Part shown: in pieces, positions 20,132 to 21,707 of the stretch
Numbering within the stretch: the stretch's first letter is position 1
Layout of the letters: each line of letters starts with the position of its first letter
NCBI GenBank assembly: GCA_009774345.1
Contig: VSNR01000067.1
Location: 1-21,707 of the forward strand
Direction: 5' to 3'
Length of the DNA: 21,707 nt
DNA from: Lachnospiraceae bacterium
GTDB taxonomy: Bacteria > Bacillota > Clostridia > Lachnospirales > Lachnospiraceae
Program-made: the position numbers and the translations under genes
Notes under the pieces: model-generated
Told to the model about the DNA's origin: nothing
Database searches by the model: none
Seen by the model: only the letters and a program-made list of their open reading frames with translations

Positions 20132-21707
20132 TTACTTTTGACACCGCTCAATGACACAAGTATGCTCTTTCGTTTCTTTCTGGTAATCAATTCCCACCAG
20201 CAAAATTTCTCCTGCATAATCTTCTAAGGCTTTCGGATACTGCCGTTCTTTTATCTGCGTAATCGCAGTTTCAGCGCTTTTATTCCATTTTAATTCCATA
20301 ATAATCGCTGGCTTATTTATATCTTTGTGCAGCGGCAGGTAGACAAGATCTGCAAAGCCTTTTCCGCAGGGAAATTCCCGGATTGCTTTGTGATAAGTTT
20401 TCAAAGAAGCAAGCATTGCAATCATTATCACACAGCAGAGAGAATTTTCATCATGATAGCGGATACTCGAGACAAATTCATTGTGCATAATCTGCAATAA
20501 TTCCGCAACACGCTCTGCATTTTCGTGTTCAATGGATATCAATACTTCCTGTGAGTATCCTGCAAACTTTGTAAAACGGTCAGGATATCCATATGCCGCA
20601 TAATTTTCAAACACTCTCTGCACTTCCTTATTCGGAATATAGGCTTCCTGTGTCTGGCTGTCGTATGCAATATATCCTAAATGAACTAATGTTGTGATTA
20701 CCTGGTCTTTATTGGCAAATGTATGCATATCATTTTTGCATCCATGTGTATTTAATGGGATTTTTTCACCGGAAAGCATGAAAAGAATGCTGTCGAGTAC
20801 GCCGTCCATGTTCATATTAATCAGTTCCCGAATATCGCCGTAAGTTCCCGTTTCCGTCCAGTGCTGGTCAAAATCATTGTTTGCCACTGCCTCTACTACC
20901 GAAAGCGGATTGTAAATAGCGGTACCATTTAAGTTATAACCGTTGTACCATTCTTTGACCTTTTGAAAATCAATAATGTATTTTTCGCACAGGCTGCGTG
21001 TTTCTTCCTCGGTAAAGCCGATATAGGGTGCAAAATCTTTGGCTTTAACCATGGTGTATTCGTGAAAATTATTCACCGCTGACTGCCCTTTTGCACGGAT
21101 TATCGGCAGGATTCCCGTCAAATAGGCAAGACGAATATAATCTTTGGCATCGCTGTTTTTAAATAAACCGCGTAAAAAATCAATATAAACTGCCCGATCG
21201 GGACTGTCTTCTTCCAGTTCTCTGATGGGATAATCCCATTCGTCAAATATTATGACAAATTGGCTTCCGGTTTCGTAGTAGATTGTGGATAATGCCGCCA
21301 TGAGTGGCATATTGTTGGAAATCATATCAGGATATTCCTTTTGCAGCTCGCCTATAACGTTCTCTTGGATATATTGATTAGGATTCATTGAAATAGCTGC
21401 TGCTTCTATATATTGTGCTTGAATATCCAAAAAAATTGTATTATATTGGTTCATATTTTCTAAAAATGTTTGATCTTTTATACATTTTAATGGCGCAAAT
21501 AATTCCTTGGAGTCAGCACCTTTGCTAAAGTAGGCAACCAGCATATCGGCAGTTACCGACTTCCCAAATCTGCGCGGACGGCTGTTGCAGATAAACTTTT
21601 CATTGTCATCCTTCTCCAATAGTTTATTGAGAAATGCTGTCTTGTCTACAAAGTATTTTGTTTTGGAGAATCTTGCGAATTTTTCATTGTTTTTGTTTAG
21701 GAACCTT
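20132..21707 (-). CDS. Predicted AAA-ATPase with PD-(D/E)XK nuclease-like tail, 5' partial
   Basis: The frame stays open to the right edge, so the N terminus lies outside the window; at least 524 residues are present. The visible start of the domain includes TKYFVDKTAFLNKLLE, then SRPRRFGKSVTADML (Walker A-like GKS) and FVIIFDEWDYPIRE (Walker B), matching the AAA-ATPase-like family (PF09820). The last 100 residues (ADLVYLP, IIMELKW, ITQIKERQYP) match the PDDEXK_9 nuclease-like tail. A TTG at 21619 is internal and not the true start. These proteins are multi-copy in clostridia and Bacteroidetes; their job is unclear, and roles in mobile elements or defence have only been suggested. It is convergent with the HAD gene. 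Confidence 0.85.
   Translation of the reverse strand, partial: RFLNKNNEKFARFSKTKYFVDKTAFLNKLLEKDDNEKFICNSRPRRFGKSVTADMLVAYFSKGADSKELFAPLKCIKDQTFLENMNQYNTIFLDIQAQYIEAAAISMNPNQYIQENVIGELQKEYPDMISNNMPLMAALSTIYYETGSQFVIIFDEWDYPIRELEEDSPDRAVYIDFLRGLFKNSDAKDYIRLAYLTGILPIIRAKGQSAVNNFHEYTMVKAKDFAPYIGFTEEETRSLCEKYIIDFQKVKEWYNGYNLNGTAIYNPLSVVEAVANNDFDQHWTETGTYGDIRELINMNMDGVLDSILFMLSGEKIPLNTHGCKNDMHTFANKDQVITTLVHLGYIAYDSQTQEAYIPNKEVQRVFENYAAYGYPDRFTKFAGYSQEVLISIEHENAERVAELLQIMHNEFVSSIRYHDENSLCCVIMIAMLASLKTYHKAIREFPCGKGFADLVYLPLHKDINKPAIIMELKWNKSAETAITQIKERQYPKALEDYAGEILLVGIDYQKETKEHTCVIERCQK

Overview
The window looks like a chromosomal segment of a low-to-moderate GC Gram-positive anaerobe, most likely a Lachnospiraceae-type Clostridium relative. 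This is inferred from strong AGGAGG ribosome binding sites, frequent GTG/TTG starts, A/T-rich intrinsic terminators, and clostridial-style families: an ECF sigma/membrane anti-sigma pair, a PD-(D/E)XK-tailed predicted AAA-ATPase, and a TetR-controlled ABC pair. TGA serves as a normal stop here (for example at the end of ilvB). Species cannot be named from the sequence.

Left block (1-4230, all minus strand, read right to left): a TTG-start ECF sigma factor, an overlapping membrane anti-sigma-like protein, an exported (lipoprotein-like) serpin and a second serpin without signal peptide. They appear to form one operon with a sigma-A-like promoter near 4307-4334. This regulated serpin operon is the most unusual unit in the window. 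The divergent side (4231-4760) carries a perfect 33-bp palindrome between two back-to-back promoters and a 91-residue protein of unknown function with its own promoter and terminator. The gene-poor stretch 4753-5166 holds a bidirectional terminator, a strong minus-strand promoter that would make a structured RNA of about 190 nt, and a stem-loop after serA.

Middle block (5167-13593, minus strand): serC-serA (serine biosynthesis, 1-nt overlap) and leuB-ilvD-ilvB followed by an L,D-transpeptidase gene whose start overlaps the ilvB stop. leuB, ilvD and ilvB carry branched-chain amino acid steps; ilvN, ilvC and leuACD are not here. A TTGAAA-17-TATGAT promoter precedes leuB and settles its start at 13509.

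Right block (13603-21707): a heterodimeric ABC exporter pair and its TetR-family regulator, with two near-identical operator-like palindromes, one at the regulator promoter and one upstream of the exporter. Next is a DUF6578-like gene broken by one in-frame TGA, then a plus-strand pair (an XRE-HTH/methyltransferase fusion and a Cof-type HAD phosphatase), and finally a convergent AAA-ATPase-like gene that runs off the right edge. A roughly 38-bp hairpin-forming repeat built around GGTCGAAAAGA occurs at least three times (1272, 4403, 17034), each time in the leader of a gene.
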